DNA of 64,000 bases from Limonium bicolor. Taxonomy: Eukaryota; Streptophyta; Magnoliopsida; Caryophyllales; Plumbaginaceae. Below the pieces are notes generated by a model. That model saw only the letters and a list, made by a program, of their open reading frames with translations, did no database searches and was not told where the DNA came from. The translations under genes and the position numbers were made by a program. The stretch lies in assembly GCA_023374045.1 (NCBI GenBank), contig CM041778.1, positions 285,425,533 to 285,489,532 of the forward strand, read 5' to 3'. Each line of letters starts with the position of its first letter. The first letter of the stretch is position 1. Positions 37,126-48,675 of this stretch are shown one piece after another.

Positions 37126-37559
37126 AAAGGAAGCTGTAGAAAAAGTAGGATAGAAGCTTCTTTCTTTTTTTTTAGAGGGGTTTTTGTTTCGGCCTGTATT
37201 TTTGTGTTTGCCGAATCTTTTGTAATGATCATTTTTTGTAACTGTCTTTACCCCACCTTGGGAGAAATATAAGCTATATTCTTCACCATTTTACTTATTT
37301 GTCTGCCTGAGTAACTTTTTGGGCCAAGTTTTCTGTTGCTGTGATATTTCTTCATCTTTTTTAACGGTGCACGTATGCTTATCTTATGCGAGTTGTGTTA
37401 GTGTAGTATTTTTTCTCAACACAAGGGGCTTTTGGTTTTGGACCTTTTGTTCCGGCCAGACCTTTTTTCTTTTAAAGTATGGTGTCTATGGTTTTTAGCC
37501 AGCTTTTTAGGATATGGAGTATAGGAATCTGTGGTCTGCTGGCCGACGCCTATTTTTAA

Positions 37560-37939
37560 GGTAAGATAGTTTGCAGTTCATTGGCCGGATGTTTTTATTT
37601 CAAGGTATGGTAGCTTGCGGCTCGTTGGCCGGATCTTTCTTTTCAAGGCATGATAGCTGCGGCTCGTTGGCCGGTGCTTACTTTCAAGGCATGATAGCCT
37701 GCGGCTCGTTGGCCGGTGCTTACTTTCAAGGCATGATAGCCTGCGGCTCGTTGGCCGGTGCTTACTTTCAAGGCATGATAGCCTGCGGCTCGTTGGCCGG
37801 TGCTTACTTTCAAGGCATGATAGCCTGCGGCTCGTTGGCCGGTGCTTACTTTCAAGGCATGATAGCCTGCGGCTCGTTGGCCGGTGCTTACTTTCAAGGC
37901 ATGATAGCCTGCGGCTCGTTGGCCGGTGCTTACTTTGAA
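37560..37939. repeat. 42-bp tandem repeat near Tat pol end
   Basis: Six near-identical 42-bp units start at about 37688, with three diverged units before them. The unit includes GGCTCGTTGGCCGGTGC. It lies about 90 bp beyond the pol stop in the 3' untranslated region. Because 42 is divisible by 3, open frames of a 14-residue repeat appear on both strands; I do not call them genes. Tandem repeats in this region of Tat/Ogre elements are a known source of plant satellites. Confidence 0.9.
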
Positions 37940-38030
37940 TACTTCAGGGGGTGATCAGTCCCCTGGTAAAAAGTACCTACGCTTTCTTTTAAAAAATACC
38001 TCATTTTATTGATTTTATGTAGCAATGTTT

Positions 38031-39547
38031 TTACACATAAAACTTTTTTAAACATTCAGCATGCCAAGAGTGAGGCAGCTCGTATCCTTCACCATTTTTC
38101 AGACGGTACGAAGCTCGTCCTGTCTTCTGGTGTATGATGTATGGTCCTTCCCATTGAGGTTCCAGCTTCTTGGGTTGCTTAACCTCTCGGAGGACTAATT
38201 CTCCTGGGGCAAAACTCCGTTCCTTTATCCTTCTGTTGAAATACCTTTCTACCTTGGATTTATCCTTCGCCATCCTTACTGCGGCGGCCATCCTGGTTTC
38301 TTCAAGGAGGTCTAGGTGATCCTGTACTCCCTGATTGTTGACCTCTTCATCATATGATTCCAATCTTACGGATGGCACTACAATTTCCGCCGGAATGACG
38401 GCTTCCAAACCATATGTCAGTCTGTAAGGCGTTTCTCCTGTTGGCCCTCTTTCTGTCGTTCTGTATGACCAGAGGACCTGGGGTAACAATTCTGCCCACT
38501 TTCCCTTTTTCTCATAGAGTTTCCTCTTCATCGCCTTTACTATTTGCCCATTCGCATTCTCAACCTGCCCATTTGCCTGAGGGTGGGCTACTGACGCAAA
38601 TCTTAATTCGATCTTCCATTCTTCACAGAATTCTCGGAAGCTTTCACAATTGAACTGTGTTCCATTATCAGTTATTATTACTTTTGGTATGCCAAACCTG
38701 CATACCACGTATTTCCAAATGAATTCTTGTGACTTTCTAGCCGTGATGGAGACAGTGGGCATTGCTTCGACCCATTTTGTGAAGTAGTCGATAGCGACGT
38801 ATATGAACTTGAACCTCCCTGGTGAAGATTCCGGGAATGGGCCCACAATGTCCAATCCCCACATAGCAAAGGGAATCGGGCATAGAATAGATTTTTGCTC
38901 CGCCGGAGGGGTATGTATCTTGTTTCCATGTTCTTGACACTTGCGGCATTTTCGTATATACTCTTTGCAATGCTCCATCATTTTTGGCCAAAAATATCCG
39001 AGTCTCAAGATTTTGTGAGTTGTGGTCCTTTCCCCCTGGTGATTTCCGCAGAGCCCATCATGTATTTCTCTTATTAATTCTGCCCCTTCAGCTATGGTAA
39101 CACACTTCAGAGCCGGTCTTGCAAAAGATCGCTTATATAGCTGATTATCTTCAATAAAAAATGATGCGGCTCGCCTTTTTACTACTCTGGCCTCCTTTTC
39201 TTCTTCCGGCAGCTTTCCTTGCCGTATGTAATCTATGATTGGAGTCATCCAGGATTCTTCTTGGTCATTTGTCTCCACTGCCAACACCCGAGTTCCTTCT
39301 ATGCTTGGGGAAGTTCTGACTTCTAGCCATATCTCATTGGGTACCTTTTCGGCCATGCTTGCCAATTTGGCTAAGGCATCAGCTTCGACATTCTTTTCAC
39401 GGGGAAGGTGTTTTAGCTCACATCTTTGGAAATTTGCCCTTAGTTCCTGGACCTTGAGCAAGTACCTCCATAGTTTTTCCTCTTTGACCTCATAGATGTT
39501 GTCATTTTGTCTTGCCACCAACATAGAGTCCGAATATACTTCTAATT
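38031..39547 (-). pseudogene. Tat 1 pol, last exon: aRNH end and integrase
   Basis: The frame is open from the predicted splice acceptor at 39547 to a stop at 38031, about 500 codons. The N-terminus carries the last part of the archaeal-type RNase H (the YSDS region and LPREKNVEADALAKLAS). Next come the integrase zinc module (H-x-H near NHQGERTTTH, then CRKCQ) and the catalytic core with D (GLDIVG), D (ITDNGTQF) and E (GQVENANG). A C-terminal module with a WEGPY motif ends at WHAECLKKFYV. All catalytic residues are visible and this exon is intact. The protein would integrate cDNA in the nucleus. It has no obvious start codon of its own in a good position: the first ATG, at 39522-39524, lies inside the RNase H domain, which favours translation as part of a spliced polyprotein. 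Confidence 0.8.
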
Positions 39548-39639
39548 CTGTTAAAAACAGGTTTTATTTTCATAAGTTTTTACCTCAGACAGGATTTTAT
39601 AAAAATGAAGAAACAGAGAAGGTGTCTTTTCTATGGAAC
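39548..39639 (-). other. Predicted intron inside aRNH, Tat 1 (92 bp)
   Basis: On the minus strand, GACAG|GTTCC begins and TTTTTAACAG|AATT ends a 92-bp U-rich, stop-containing segment that interrupts the archaeal-type RNase H between its NNEAEYEAL and YSDS motifs. Copy 2 has the same sites (49817-49907, 91 bp), and there the splice joins the exons exactly in frame. In copy 1 a two-base loss just before the donor puts the join out of frame. Confidence 0.65.
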
Positions 39640-42001
39640 CTGTCCCCGAGGGCTGTAGCTACTTCCAATCCCTGGATAAGAGCTTCGTATTCGGCTTCGT
39701 TATTAGTAACATCAAAGTCCAGACGGAAGGCATAATTCAAGCTTTGCCCATCCGGCGCCTGTACCACTATTCCAGCTCCTGCCCCACTTTTGCATCGAGC
39801 CCCATCAACCAAGATGACATATGGACTCTGAGTTTGCTTTTCTTCTTTTGCAAAGTTTGTTTCTGTTATGAAGTCTGCCAAGGCTTGAGCTTTTATCGCC
39901 GTTCTGGGCAAGAAGTGAATTTCATATTGTGTCAGCTCTACTGTCCAGCTTACCATCCGGCCGGAGGCATTTGGATTGTTCGCAATTTGTTTGAGCGGCC
40001 AGTTGGTCCTGACAAAGATTCGATGTGACTGGAAGTAGGGTCGTAATTTTCTTGACGCCACTACCAGTGCGAACAAGATTTTCTCTATGTTAGTGTACCG
40101 TCCTTCTGTCGGGCTCAAGATTTTGCCCGTATAGTAAACTGGTATCTCCCTCTTCTCCTCCATGATTAGGACAGCTGCCACCGCCCAATCTGTTGCGGAC
40201 AAGTAAAGGTATAGATCCTGCCCTGGGGTAGGTACACCCAACTTAGGTAGATCCCGAAGCATCTCCTTGATCTTTTCAAAAGCTTCTATACACTCTTGCC
40301 CCCACTGGAATTTGCTGTTCTTCCTTAGAATATTGAAGAACGGGATTGATTTTTCTTGAAGCTTGGAACAGAACCTACTTAACGCTGTGAGTCTCCCATT
40401 CAAAGCTTGAACATCTTTGATGTTTCTTGGAGGAGAAAGGTCGAGGATTGCCTGACTTTTTTCCGGATCAACTTCAATACCTCGTTGTCCAACGATAAAA
40501 CCAAGAAACCTCCCTTTGGTTACACCAAACACACATTTTTCCGGATTTAGTTTGATTTGGTATTTATCCAGAGTGTCGAATGTTTCTTCTAGATCCTTCA
40601 TGTGTTGTTCTTTCGACGGACTTTTTACAACTATGTCATCAACGTAAGCTTCCACATTACGGGAAATTTGCTGACAAAATACTTTGTCAATCATCCGTTG
40701 AAAAGTGGCCCCTGCATTCTTTAGGCCGAAAGGCATTACTTTGTAACAGAATGTTCCGGCTGAAGTGATGAAGGAAGTCTTTTCCGAATCATCCTCTTTC
40801 ATTTTTATTTGATTATAGCCGGAGAAAGCATCCAGAAAACTTAACACAGAACTCTGGGCAGTTGAGACTACTAGTCTATCTATTGATGGCAGGGGATAAA
40901 AATCCTTAGGACATGCCTTATTTAGATCTGTGAAATCTACGCACATTCTCCATTTTCCATTTGCTTTTTTCACCATAACAACATTAGCCAACCAGCGTGG
41001 ATACGCAACCTCCCTGATGAATCCGGCCTTGAGGAGTTTTTGGACCTCGGTTCGTGCGGCTAAATCTCTTTCTTCCCCTATTACCCTTTTCCTTTGCCTG
41101 ACCGCCGGATGCTTTGGGTCTACCCTAAGCTCATGCCGGATAACGCTTGGGTCTATACCAGGCATCTCGTCCGTGCTCCAAGCGAATGTCGCCCTTCTTT
41201 TTTCCAGGAACCTCATTAAGTGAGTTTGCTCTCCACTGTCAAACGCAGTTCCTATTTTAAAAAATTTAGAAGGGTCAGATTTTAAATGTACCTCTTTGGG
41301 GGGATCTTGGGCTGTTCGACATTCTTCTTCCTTTTGATCCGGCCCTGTGGAAGAGGGTAACTTTCCCTTGAATTCCTTGTCCGAACCCACAGTCTTGACC
41401 ACTTCCTCACTAGGAAGGCTGTCCATGATGCGGACTTCACACATTCGGGCCATCTTTTGGCTTCCTCTTATCGTAACCACCTTTCCGCTTGAGGTTAAGT
41501 ACTTCATTTTTAAGTGATGAGTGCTGTGGACGGCTTTGAAAGCATTGATCCCTGGCCTTCCAAGGTACATGTTATATCCAGAAAGGCCTGGCACAATAAA
41601 AGCCGTGAGCCTTTCTGTTCTTCTTTCGTCTCCTTGCCCCAAGGTCATTGTGAAATCTATACTACCGGAAGACGTGGTAGAGACACCTCCTACAAATCCT
41701 CCTAGAACCGCCGAGTAGGGCTTGATCTTCTCTTCAGGCACCTCTAATCTCTTAACCGCTTCGGCTGATATGACATTTGCTCCGGCCCCACTATCGATCA
41801 AAATTCCCTCCATCATCCGGTCGTTTACTTGTGCACGAATAACAAGCGGATCGTTGTGTGGGTATAGGACTCCATCTTCATCTTCGTCGGAGAAGAAAAT
41901 TGGAGGAAAGCTTTCTTTTTTGGCGATTTTCCTCTCCGGGAGTTCCTGATGTACTTGATGAATATGCCTTTTTCTTTCGTTAGGGGTTAGTGGTCCTACC
42001 T
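39640..42001 (-). pseudogene. Tat 1 pol: PR-RT-RH-aRNH start
   Basis: One long frame on the minus strand, open from about 42001; a downstream ATG is at 41814-41816. Domains in order are an aspartic protease with LIDSGAGANV, a reverse transcriptase (YPRWLANVVMVKK, DFTDLNKACPKD, AYVDDIVVKS, FLGFIV), a gypsy-type RNase H that has lost catalytic residues (SATDWAVAAVL where DAS is usual, RTNWPL where TDHKPL is usual), and the start of an archaeal-type RNase H (ILVDGARCKSGAGAG, NNEAEYEAL). The frame then reads into the predicted intron and stops at 39597. The lost first RNase H with an intact second is the Tat signature. No stop codon interrupts the exon, so it is among the best preserved coding parts in the window. 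Confidence 0.85.
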
Positions 42002-42241
42002 CTGAAAAAAGTCCTGTGAGTTTTCTTAGAGGAAGTTTTGTTAGCTTTCTTTTTGGGAAAAGAAGTTGTTTACAGTGAAGAATGCGAAAAGAATGGAAAT
42101 TTTATTTCTCCTTTTGGCAACATGATCTTTGACAATCTATGTGATACAAAATTTCATTTTAAAGCAGACCGCAAATTGTAATTCCAGATTTTTGTCCTGA
42201 ATAAAAGGAAGAAAAAACTTTTACTCTCCTTTTTTACAAAC
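42002..42241 (-). other. Predicted gag-pol intron, Tat 1 (240 bp)
   Basis: On the minus strand, ATAACAG|GTTTGT starts and ACTTTTTTCAG|AGGTAGG ends a 240-bp stop-containing segment between gag and protease. Joining the flanks keeps a single open frame. Copy 3 has both sites at the same 240-bp spacing (60774-61013), with one extra T in the pyrimidine run, which is harmless if this acceptor is used. Ogre, in the same lineage, is known to splice its gag-pol RNA. Confidence 0.6.
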
Positions 42242-43617
42242 CTGTTATCATCCCCACTGATTTGCCAGGGTCAAGCCTGGGATGAACCTCCTCCTCTTGT
42301 CGCCCTCGGGGTGCATTCTGGGTACCACCTTGTTGGCCGCTGTATTGCCTTTGTGCCCCAGCTACCTGCCTTCCTTTCTTCTTATTTTCCTCAATGACTC
42401 GGAGCTCTTTGGCCAAGGTAGCACAGTTCACGGTTCGGTGGCTGCGATTCCCGTGATATTCACAGAATGCAACCGGAATTTCCCCCTGTGGCGGCCTTCT
42501 AGGCTGAGGAAGATATCCTTCCCTCACTGCAGCAGCATACTTCCCCGGATCAATGTAGACAATGGCTCTCGCTCCCTGATGCTGTGCCCCCTGAGAGGAA
42601 GATCCGGCGGTGGATTTGCCATAATATGGCTTGTACCTTGACCCTCCCCTTCCGGCATTTCCTCCATGTCCTTCTTTCTTTTCCGGCATCCCTGCGGCCT
42701 TGAAGCTATCTGCTAGCTCCTTAGCCTTGTTTTCCGCTATCTCAGACTTCAAAAAATCATGGATCATTTCAGCTAACTCTCCATGAGTTTTCGGCGCCTT
42801 CGTTGCGATCTTTCCAGCTAGTCGAGGCTGAGCTAGGCCGTTTCCAAAGGCCTTAATCAAGATTTTCTCATCAATATCATCAATCTCCGCGACCCTCTTA
42901 TGGAAGCGCTCGCTGTACTCCTTCACGGTTTCCCCTTTTCGCTGCTTGATGTCCATCAACTCTATTGTTTCTTTTTAACCCTCTTACTCGCAGCAAAGTA
43001 TTGCTGAAAATCCTCAGTCAGTTGTTTGAAGCTCGTGATGGATTGTGGCGGTCTCGTGGAGATCCATCCCAATGCTCTCTTTGAAAGCGTTCCGGGGAAC
43101 AGATTGAGGGGAGGGAGCTAATCCCCTGAGTGTTCATGGCAAACATGAACTTTTTGATATGCTGGGCGGGATCTCCAGTCCCGTCATATTTCTCAATCGC
43201 CGGGGCGACAAAGTGCGGCGGGAGTTTTGCCTTCCTTATCCGCTCCGAGAAGGGGTACAAGCTCATATCTATCTGATCATCTTCTCCCATTTCTCCTTCG
43301 TCAACGACTGAATTGTGCTTTCTGTCCTTGCTTTCCTCGCCATTGCTGCCTCTGGAATCTCTGTTTTTCAATTGCTCAATGGCCTCCGTCATTTCGTCCC
43401 ATTTTCTTTGATACTCCTCGTCCCTTTGCATCAGTTCCTGCTGCAAAGTCTCATTTCCTTCTACGATTTTCTCGTCAATGGATCTGACTAGCCCCTTTAG
43501 CATGTCCTCAAGATCTTTTTTGGAGATGGCCTCTGGCATCTCCGAACTCATTCCTTCCTCGGAGCGGTTGTTATCTTCAGTAGCGTTCTTCAATGTTCTC
43601 TTTGATCTTGGAGCCAT
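42242..43617 (-). pseudogene. Tat 1 gag (two frameshifts)
   Basis: Gag is the structural particle protein. The start chosen is the ATG at 43615-43617 (MAPRSKRTLKN), shared with copy 3; an in-frame ATG upstream at 43650 is possible. The N-terminal third is charged and likely coiled-coil. The retrotransposon gag domain begins near IEKYDGTGDPAQHIKKF and continues as IKQRKGETVKEYSERFHKRVAEIDD in another frame. A CX2HX4HX4C zinc knuckle (CEYHGNRSHRTVNC) lies near the C-terminus. Frameshifts lie near 43100 and in the A-run near 42976, each absent or different in copy 3, so they arose independently. The segment ends at the predicted splice donor at 42242. Confidence 0.8.
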
Positions 43618-43735
43618 CCTTCGTGTTCCGATCCTGCGAAAAAATGTCATCGGTTATTTCAGATCTTACGCTATAAATCGCCGCAGATTACTTCCCTACT
43701 TCCAGGTGATCTCGTGGTTGCTTCTTGCTGTTCGT

Positions 43736-43753
43736 TTCCCACAGACGGCGCCA
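43736..43753 (-). promoter_or_regulatory. Primer binding site, Tat 1
   Basis: On the minus strand TGGCGCCGTCTGTGGGAA starts two bases after the 5' LTR. This is a typical Tat-type primer site, not the iMet site of the LARD and Tekay elements. I do not assign the tRNA with certainty. Confidence 0.8.
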
Positions 43754-43755
43754 AA

Positions 43756-44265
43756 TGAAACAGTATACTTATCCTAATACGATCCAACTTGATCCAATGT
43801 AATAGTACATCTATCCTAGTATGACTTGATCTGATCTTCTATCCTACCTTACCTGGTTTCAAACACAGAGTTTCACGAGAGTAAAGAGAGAGAAAGAGAG
43901 CTTATATTGGAATCGAGTGTGAGTTTGGTTGTCAAATGCTGCGTATCATATTTCATGGGGGTATGCCCCTATTTATAGTATTTTGGGCCTGGTTTTCATG
44001 GTGCCAGCCTGTATTTTACATGTATAAGTACAGTTTTACCCCCTCTTTAATACCCTTGGTCGACCACAGGCGGTCGACCGTATTACATTTTACTTTGTCT
44101 ATGTCCTATTTTCATCCGGCCGAGGACGGCCGGATGCCCTATGTGTTTCTACCTCCATCCGGCTAATGCGGCCGGATGCTCTGCGTATCTCTGTTCTCAT
44201 CCGGCTAGAGTGGCCGGAAGCTCTACGTCCCTTGTTCTGACTTGGTACCATTTCTTCCCTTCTCA
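43756..44265 (-). repeat. Tat element 1, 5' LTR (510 bp)
   Basis: It begins with TGAAACAG next to the PBS on its inner side and ends TTCTCA at 44265. A TATA box lies at 43966-43978 in minus orientation. Four hairpin palindromes occupy 44058-44218. Confidence 0.9.
44058..44218 (-). repeat. U3 hairpin cluster, Tat 1 right LTR
   Basis: Hairpins are GGTCGACC(acagg)CGGTCGACC at 44058-44079, CATCCGGCCG(agga)CGGCCGGATG at 44113-44136 (perfect ten-base-pair stem), CATCCGGC..GCCGGATG at 44156-44178, and CATCCGGC..GGCCGG at 44199-44218. They lie 80-250 bp upstream of the TATA box in element orientation. Confidence 0.8.
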
Positions 44266-44683
44266 GCAGTCGAAATAGCCCGCCATATCAATGGTAAGAA
44301 AAGCACTATAAGTGCAATGGTTAGGAAAAGATAAGTGACATGGGTACCGGGCAGTGGTCCGAATAAGCATAGCAGTGGGATAATATAAAGCTTAAGGGAT
44401 AAGATTACTGGAAAGTCCAGTTAAGAACGGGAACTCCAAACCCCAAACAATGAAGAAGGTTGCAAACCTGGCCGACATAACGCAGACGACGGCAGAAACT
44501 GATACAACTGTACACCATAATAGGACTACAATGTAGTGCCTAAAGTAGGATCATTACTTAGTAACCACAACAAAATGTGTGGGAACGGGAGCAAGGATTA
44601 AGGCATGAGTAAATAACAAGGGGATTCCCTTAGAAAGAGGAACGCCTTGATAAATGACAGTGCTGTCAAAACGGCAAGGAAAC
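44266..44683 (+). mobile_element. LARD-like internal fragment, plus strand
   Basis: It is homologous to 2680-3024 and 6700-7110, the start of the LARD internal domain, but diverged. It has lost its PBS and runs straight into an LTR start at 44684, so most of the internal domain is missing or the LTR is a nested insertion. Confidence 0.65.
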
Positions 44684-47600
44684 TGAAATACCCCAAACCT
44701 AAGTATGCTACGTAAACATCAAATTATGATGTAGTAAGGCTAAAATATGCCTTATAAAGATTGGTAGACAATTTAAACCAAGGAAAACACAAGAAAACGC
44801 CTTAAGGGCAATTCGGGCAAAAACGTGCTCTAAGCTTAGAGTGACTTTGATTAGCACCCAAATACCATAATAAGACTTTAGTAATATGCTAATGGACATT
44901 TTAAATCAATTATCAAAGAAAACCAAGCTCAAAAACAAGCTTAAACACAAAATGTGCTTTAAGACCCCTTAAAGCACCTTTTTGAGAAATTGTCATAGAA
45001 ATGAGTTTTGAGTGGCTAAATGCCCATGATTACACCTTAATCAACATGTGTACTAATTAGTATCACATTAGGAAGCCTAAATCAATGGGAAACCAAAAAT
45101 TTGACAAATATGTCCACTAATTTGTGAATAGTGCCAAATAGTGACTAGTTTAAGTTTTAGTCAACATAAGTCAATAAGTTGGTCAACAAAGACCATGACT
45201 AGCCTTATTTAATAAAGGGGCCGGTTTTCTAAGGGTGGTGAGTCACCACAACATGTTAGCTAAGTTGGAAAAAGAGAGGGAAATAAAGTAAGGTAACTAT
45301 TCACCTTTTTAGAAAATATCTCATTTAGCTTACTTCCCTCCTCTTCTTTCTTCATTCTCTTCTTCTTCCATTGGTTTCTCTTCTTCTCTCTATTCCAAAA
45401 CCGAGAGTGCTGCTCCTCCATGGTTCTCCATCTTCAATCACTTACCAAATACACAATATTGCTCTAAATCAAAAACTAAACACAAATTATTCTTAGTTAG
45501 CTCAAGCTCTAGCTTTCTATCTTTACAAAATTGGAAAAGATTCATTTTGGAGCCATGGGAAATCTCCATTGAAGGGGGAAAAATAAGCTTGGAGGGTGCA
45601 TTAGCTTCTCCACTCTCTTAAGGTAAAGAAAATGTAAGAAAAATCATGTTTCCATCACTTCCTCACCATGACCGAAAATTACCTTCTCATGGAGCCTTGT
45701 TTTATCCATTGTTCTAGCTTGATTCTATTCTCCAAGGGCTTGAGGAGGTCCTTCTTGATTCATATCCAAGCCTATCTTAAGACTCCAAGGTAAAACATTC
45801 ATTTTAAGACCTTAAAGCACATTTTTAACCTAGGGTTACTCCTTAAGGTTAGTGCATTGTTTAGCACTCATGAGAGTCATTGTATATTGATTAGAACATT
45901 GGCAAGGGGAATTTAAATGGTGGCCGAGATTTCCAAGGGAAGAATCCTAAGGAGAAAGTTGAGAGAAACTTGAGAAAAACAAGGTAAATTGCTTACCTAA
46001 TGGTGGTTTAAGTTTTTAGGGATGGTATTTAGATAAGTACCAATGTAGCTTTAAGCTACATTAGGTAATGGGTTATATAACCTAGGAAAAGGAATTTAAA
46101 CAAGCTTGTGAACTTGTGACTAAGGAGCCAATGGGAATGAGTTAGTAATATAAGTTTAAGATGGATTTTAAGAGCATTATAACTACTATGAGATTGATGG
46201 GTGTATTTGCAGGTTGAAAGCTTTTATATGTGGGAAATTCAGTGTTTAAGTTTAAGTTATTTAAGGGCCTAAGAGCCATGTCATTTAAGAGCCTTAGTGC
46301 TATGCAATTTAAGATTAGTGCAATATATTGAGTTGTTGTGAATGAGTTGGTTTGGGTGATAAAATATGATGAGAAAGAACTTAATGTATGTGAGATGGTT
46401 GAATGAGGAAAACAACGCATTTGGGCATGATAATATACTAGAGAAGCTATGGCCAAATTTGAGTAGAAAACAAAGTGTTTAAGTGGTAGTGGTGAGTTAA
46501 GATGCCCTAGGATTCACTTGGGATCATTAAAAGGAATTTGAGTGGAAATGAGTTAACTAAGGAGTTATTGAGGATGAGAATGACCTAGAGTTGTCTAGGA
46601 AGAATTATAGGATTGGTGGGTGTATTGAACACACCAAAGTCATGGTAAGAGGAATGGTAAGACTTGTGCAAAATTTGGAGGAGAAGGTGTATAATGCTTT
46701 AAGGTGATTTAGGTATGAACTAGGGAATATATCAATGAAAGTTTTGGGAAGCTTGTGTAAGTAGTGATGATGCTAGTAGTGGAACAATAAGGTTTTAGTT
46801 TTAGATGGTAATAAGTGGACTTAGGTGATGGAAGTGAAAATTGAAGGAGAATGTTGTCGAATGTCGAGGGAATTAACTAGGAATGTATAAGAGTGTAAGA
46901 TCAGGAGAACGGTGAGTGAGTAAATTGAGAAAAGAGATGTAGATGTCTAAGGAGGGTGTAGGAAGGTCAAGGTAAAGAAGAACAAGGTTAAGGTGCTAAG
47001 AGGATGGGAAGAAATGATTAGGTATGTCCAAGAGTTTAGGAATGATGAGTAATAAATGGAAAAGAGAGGAATTGGTGCATGGATATGCAAGGTGACTTGA
47101 GGAAGTTTTGGTAAATGAGCTGAAGATGGAAAAGATGATGTCTATGAAGTTCTCAAACTGTTAAGGAGGAAACACTTGGGTTGGTTGAAGTTTTGGTAAG
47201 GTTACAAGTTGGAAATGTAAGGAAATAAGTGCTAAGTGTTAGGAGTTTTAAAAGAATTTGAGTGAATGTTTAAGTAGATCTTTGGAAATCGTTTTAGAGA
47301 GTTTGATGGGAGTTCTAAGGAGAGTTTAAGTGCCTAAATGGTATTAGGACACATGGGGGAACTTGTGGAGAAGTTTGGAGTCAAATGGGAATTTAGAAAC
47401 AAGGTTCTGGAGCCGACCGACCTTAGGGACCGGACCTGCAAGGTCGGTCGAGCTCAGTTTACACTACCGGAAAGAGTTTCTAGAATCGACTGAACTTGGG
47501 GACCGGACTTACAAGTTCGGTCGGGCTTGTATTTTGTGTACGAATTGAGTCTCGAATGGACGGACTGGACGAACTTGGGACCGACCTTGACAAGGTCGGT

Positions 47601-48675
47601 CGGGCCTAAATATCCCACAGGGAAACTCTCCGGAATGGACCGACCTTGGGGACCGGACTTGCAAGGTCGGTCGGGGTAAAATTTTCAAACGGTAATAAGT
47701 TCTGGAATGGACCAACCTTGGGTAAGGTCGGTCGGTAAGGTCGGTCGACCCTAAAGATGAAAAAAAAAGAAAGAAACCCTAAAGAGGTTTAGAGGTGTTA
47801 ATGGTACCCCATTAAGAGGGCATTGATGATTAGAGGTATAAAGACCTAAGGGATTAAGTTAAGTATGAACTTAAAAGTTTAAGTTTAGGTTGTAAGAATA
47901 AGTTGTAAAACTTAAGAGGTGTTAGGTGGGGAATCATTATGGGTTAAGTAAGTTAATTAAGTTGAATTAAGTTAAGTGATTAACAACCTAAAACTGAATC
48001 AATGTTTTAGGACTTGAGAGTTTGGACTCCGGAGGAGAGTAAGCAACCGAAACGACCAACGGTGAACGGTACAATTCTTCTTGTGACCTGCTTGCTAACG
48101 AGGTGTCCCTCAGCTTGTGTGCTATTTGTTTTTGTGTTCTCACTAAACAAGATAAAGCATGCAACCGGAACATTATGTTTATTGTATTGTTGTGTGATGT
48201 TTGAAAACTAACACAACTTACCGTGAGAACCTACTAACAAACGTTTAGTAAGGAATTGTGTGAGACTAAGAAACACTCCCTAATATGAGTTGTTAATAAC
48301 CGAAAGAGGTTAAACAAACAAACGTCGCATTGAGACTACTACTAACTTTAACTTTGGGGGGAATGAGGAATCCGGAATGGTACCGGCACATGTGTATTGG
48401 GGGAGGTCGGTATCCTTATCAGATACCGACTTCCAAAGATGACTTGTCTTCGGGCTCGTCGCCTAGAGTCGACATATAGACTCGGCCTCCTCGGACTACT
48501 TGTTCTAGGAGGGAGGCATACTAAGATGGCGTGGGGGGATCTAGCCTACATCCCCAACAATTTAAGAATGTTGTTTATTGCCAGTAAGTGTCCTGCTGCT
48601 GGCTAGGGTTAACCAAGCCCTACGAAAATAAACAACGAACTAAAGGTTAACCAGTTCCCAATGAGAGAACGGTTG
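44684..48675 (+). mobile_element. LARD-like LTR, 3'-truncated
   Basis: It begins TGAAATACCCC and is collinear with the solo LTR 20057-24525. It is cut near 48675 inside the block that ends GAGAACGGTTGGC, where Tat integrase sequence begins, so roughly the last 0.8-0.9 kb, including the U5 hairpin, are missing. It has a CCGACC/GGTCGG cluster at 47413-47750 and a GGTAAAA donor-like site at 45790 with TTTGCAG at 46212. Confidence 0.8.
47413..47750. repeat. CCGACC/GGTCGG palindrome cluster, plus LTR
   Basis: Five units alternate CCGACCTT..GGACCGGAC with AAGGTCGGTCG at about 60-bp intervals. The position in the LTR matches the cluster of the solo LTR, but the core is now CCGACCTTGGGGACCGGAC. Confidence 0.8.

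Larger units (their letters stand above)
32711..44265 (-). mobile_element. Tat-lineage Ty3/gypsy retrotransposon 1
   Basis: An 11.6-kb minus-strand element. In element orientation it reads 5' LTR (44265-43756), PBS, gag (43617-42242), PR-RT-RH-aRNH (42001-39640), aRNH end and integrase (39547-38031), a tandem-repeat region, an antisense gene (33729-37125) and 3' LTR (33177-32711). The two RNase H domains, the first degenerate and the second archaeal-type, place it in the Tat lineage (Ogre/Retand/TatI-III group). The five bases on either side differ (GTCCC/A on the left, GCAGT on the right), and the flanks are opposite-strand LARD pieces, so it is not a simple insertion with target duplication. 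Confidence 0.88.

Noticed and set aside
37571..37939. Regularly spaced repeats suggesting a CRISPR array
   Set aside because: The repeats are directly adjacent with no unique spacers, and the sequence is plant nuclear DNA.
37571..37954. Open frames on both strands encoding a 14-residue repeat
   Set aside because: They exist because the 42-bp DNA unit is a multiple of three without stops in several frames. There is no start context, domain or flanking coding signal.
38414..38653. Plus-strand frames overlapping integrase and reverse transcriptase
   Set aside because: They are shadows of the minus-strand pol gene and follow its codon pattern.
43621..43735. Leader intron before Tat gag suggested by TTTTTTCGCAG near 43632
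   Set aside because: No donor at a plausible distance: the best GTAAG leaves fewer than 40 bases, too short for a plant intron.
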